NCBI GenBank assembly: GCA_905372345.1
Contig: CAJPPE010000075.1
Location: forward strand, 1-7,346
Reading direction: 5' to 3'
Origin: an uncultured Treponema sp.
Lineage (GTDB): Bacteria > Spirochaetota > Spirochaetia > Treponematales > Treponemataceae
DNA: 7,346 nucleotides
How positions within the stretch are numbered: the stretch's first letter is position 1; every line of letters starts with the position of its first letter. A model generated the notes under the pieces. The model did no database searches. It saw nothing but the letters and a program-made list of their open reading frames with translations, and was not told where the DNA came from. Both the position numbers and the translations under genes were made by a program. Positions 5,882 through 7,346 of the stretch are shown one piece after another.

Positions 5882-6868
5882 CTATTTTTTATCTACGATT
5901 TGCCAATAGCCGTTTTTATCGGCACCGATGCGTTTGATTATATTTTGTTCTTGCAACTTTTTCATATTTTTAATTATATTAAGACGTGCTATTCCTACGA
6001 TTTCGGCAAGTTCTTCTTGAGTGATGTATGGATTATTTTTTATTGAATCTATAATTTTTTGTTGATTTACAGTAATCTTTTGAGTAATCTTTTGAGTAAT
6101 CTTTAATTCGGTTGTAATTATTTCTTTTATTGTTTTTAAAATAATCGATAACATAAATTCAATAAATTCCGTACTGTCTGCATTGCTGTCACTAATTCCC
6201 AATGCCTTGTAATATAGTTTTTGATTTTCTTTTATTAAAGTTTCAATAGGCAGCCATGCAAAAATCGGTTTCCATTCCGTTAAGATTACGGTTTGCCATA
6301 GGCGTCCCATCCTGCCGTTTCCGTCTTCAAACGGATGAATAAACTCAAACTCATAATGGAAAACGCAGCTTTTAACTAGAGGGTGAACATCAGTGCCTTT
6401 AAGCCAATCGAATAAATCGCTCATTAAAAAAGGGACTCGATCGGCAGGGGGGGCTACATGTACTACTCCTTTTCCGTCAAAAATACCGACTCCTCCTTTT
6501 CTATATTTACCGTTGTGTTTAACGAGGTCGTTCATCATAAGCTGATGAGCTTTGAGTAAATCGTTTTGCTTATAAGGGTTCAGGTTTAAAAGTAATTCAT
6601 AGGCTTGAACGGCATTTTTTACTTCTTGTATTTCATTCGGCGGTCCAAGCACCCTTTTCCCTTCGATGATTGCGGTAATTTGCTCGATAGTCAAAGAATT
6701 ATTTTCAATAGCCAATGAAGAGTGTATTGTTCTAATTCGGTTTTTTTTTCTTAATTGGACTGTCCGTTCGGTATTTTCGAGGGTGCTTATTTCTCCGATT
6801 TTTTCAGATATTTGAGAAATCAAATTTATAGCTTTTGACGTAATTTTAAATGGAGGTTCGTAACTCAT
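5882..6868 (-). CDS. Fic family protein, self-inhibited (class II type) with C-terminal winged helix
   Basis: This 328-residue protein carries the Fic catalytic motif HPFEDGNGRMGR (178-189), with catalytic His178, phosphate-binding Asp182-Asn184 and Arg189. Such enzymes usually attach AMP to a hydroxyl of a target protein, and some also remove it. An N-terminal SLAIEN (51-56) fits the (S/T)xxxE(G/N) inhibitory helix, whose Glu55 would block productive ATP binding, so the enzyme is probably self-regulated and needs no separate antitoxin. Residues 256-266 form a KITQ repeat linker. A winged-helix-like region follows (about 268-325, with ITQEELAEIVGIARLNIIKNM), suggesting DNA or protein binding. 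The N-terminus PPFKITSKAINLI is typical of the family, so the ATG at 6868 is believable although its purine-rich GAGGGG lies very close to it. The gene is AT-rich compared with the neighbouring oxidoreductase operon. Target and physiological trigger are unknown. Confidence 0.93.
   Translation of the reverse strand: MSYEPPFKITSKAINLISQISEKIGEISTLENTERTVQLRKKNRIRTIHSSLAIENNSLTIEQITAIIEGKRVLGPPNEIQEVKNAVQAYELLLNLNPYKQNDLLKAHQLMMNDLVKHNGKYRKGGVGIFDGKGVVHVAPPADRVPFLMSDLFDWLKGTDVHPLVKSCVFHYEFEFIHPFEDGNGRMGRLWQTVILTEWKPIFAWLPIETLIKENQKLYYKALGISDSNADSTEFIEFMLSIILKTIKEIITTELKITQKITQKITVNQQKIIDSIKNNPYITQEELAEIVGIARLNIIKNMKKLQEQNIIKRIGADKNGYWQIVDKK
6071..6104. repeat. Tandem 12-base repeat, about 2.8 copies, encoding the KITQ linker of the Fic protein
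   Basis: The plus strand reads AGTAATCTTTTG at 6071-6082 and again at 6083-6094, then AGTAATCTTT at 6095-6104. On the coding strand it gives KITQ-KITQ-KIT (residues 256-266), between the Fic domain and the winged helix. Because the unit is four codons, gain or loss of copies would change linker length and not the reading frame. Confidence 0.85.
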
Positions 6869-6876
6869 ACCCCTCT

Positions 6877-6905
6877 ATTATAGAAGATTTTTAAGATATA
6901 GTTAA
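6877..6905 (-). promoter_or_regulatory. Candidate promoter of the Fic gene
   Basis: On the minus strand a perfect -10 box TATAAT (6877-6882) lies 17 bases from TTAACT (6900-6905), which matches four of six -35 positions. It sits in the 50-base gap after the unrecognised gene. The predicted transcription start, near 6870, falls within about two bases of the Fic ATG at 6868, so the mRNA would be almost leaderless. Confidence 0.5.
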
Positions 6906-6918
6906 GGGGTTTTAAATT

Positions 6919-7346
6919 TTAGCGGTAATTCTCTGCCAAGGCTGTAAGATATTTTTCGGTGAGGGTAAAGGCTTCGCTATTAAGAGTTTCAATCTTGTCA
7001 TCAGCGGTATGCATTAACTGCCATGTAAATGGAATTATTTTTTCGAAGGGGGAACCTTGAGGCGGTTTTTGATTTTTTATTACCATGTCCGTGAGTTCGC
7101 CCATGGCAGTTTTGTTTTGTCCGGTGAGTTTTTCTTTCGGGAGGCAGTGTAAAAGAGTCTCGGCTTCTTTTCTTGGAAGAACGGTTATGACCTGTGCAAA
7201 AAGGCCGGCGGCGATAAAGCCTGCATTGTCGCTGTAAGCCGTAAGCATTGAAAGCCATTTATTGGGACAAGCTCTTTGAGCTAGAAGACCAGCCCTCTTA
7301 TGCAGCTCGTCGAGCCTCTTTGTCTTTGCTTTATCCCGTCCGAAAA
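6919..7346 (-). CDS. Hypothetical protein, 3' part only (runs off the right edge)
   Basis: The reading frame is open from the window edge to a TAA at 6919-6921, giving 141 visible residues with the N-terminus missing. The ATG at 7248 is internal: the frame continues upstream through lysine- and arginine-rich sequence (KTKRLDELHKRAG) and then NKWLSMLTAYSDNAGF. The visible part looks largely helical and soluble, with hydrophobic stretches such as GFIAAGLFAQVITVLP too short to call a membrane segment. It has only two cysteines, one in the RACP segment and one in LLHCLP, and no motif I can name. It is on the same strand as the Fic gene and ends 50 bases before it, but a promoter candidate in the gap suggests separate transcription. 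I do not recognise a family. Confidence 0.65.
   Translation of the reverse strand, partial: FGRDKAKTKRLDELHKRAGLLAQRACPNKWLSMLTAYSDNAGFIAAGLFAQVITVLPRKEAETLLHCLPKEKLTGQNKTAMGELTDMVIKNQKPPQGSPFEKIIPFTWQLMHTADDKIETLNSEAFTLTEKYLTALAENYR

Noticed and set aside
7001..7258. Second minus-strand reading frame of 85 residues at the right edge
   Set aside because: It is rich in Arg, His and Lys and overlaps the frame ending at 6919, which stays open to the window edge and has a more natural composition.

Overview
The window looks like a spirochaete chromosome, most probably Treponema (T. denticola-like). This rests on overall gene style: an AT-rich genome with mixed-composition genes, a glpA-like/DUF1667 flavoprotein operon, and Fic and ABC-exporter proteins of a kind common there. 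No single marker proves the genus. There is no phage, IS or CRISPR structure.

Layout from left to right. (1) 1-175 is a short AT-rich leader with a candidate sigma-70-type promoter and a strong ribosome binding site. (2) 176-1876 (+) is a complete type I ABC exporter half-transporter. (3) 1929-5685 (-) is a tightly packed four-gene operon that converges on the exporter. In transcription order it holds a GlpA-like FAD oxidoreductase with a C-terminal [2Fe-2S] domain, an NAD(P)/FAD-dependent oxidoreductase, a DUF1667 protein with four cysteines suited to an Fe-S cluster or zinc, and a lone ABC ATPase. Every junction overlaps (4, 8 and 17 bases), so the genes are probably translationally coupled. 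(4) 5686-5799 is a 114-base divergent control region holding a near-consensus tRNA promoter. (5) 5800-5872 (+) is tRNA-Lys(CTT). (6) 5882-6868 (-) is a Fic-family enzyme with its own inhibitory motif, a short repeat linker and a C-terminal winged helix. (7) 6919-7346 (-) is the 3' part of an unrecognised gene that runs off the window.

How the genes may work together: the first three operon products resemble the known three-part GlpA-like / pyridine-nucleotide flavoprotein / DUF1667 set. Electrons would leave a hydroxy-acid or polyol-phosphate substrate (glycerol 3-phosphate is the usual guess), enter FAD, and pass through the [2Fe-2S] domain to the second flavoprotein and the DUF1667 subunit. 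No membrane anchor of the GlpC kind, no glycerol kinase and no permease are present, so a soluble complex is inferred. The terminal ABC ATPase has no permease or binding protein in this operon and is the least explained member. The exporter, tRNA and Fic gene appear functionally separate.
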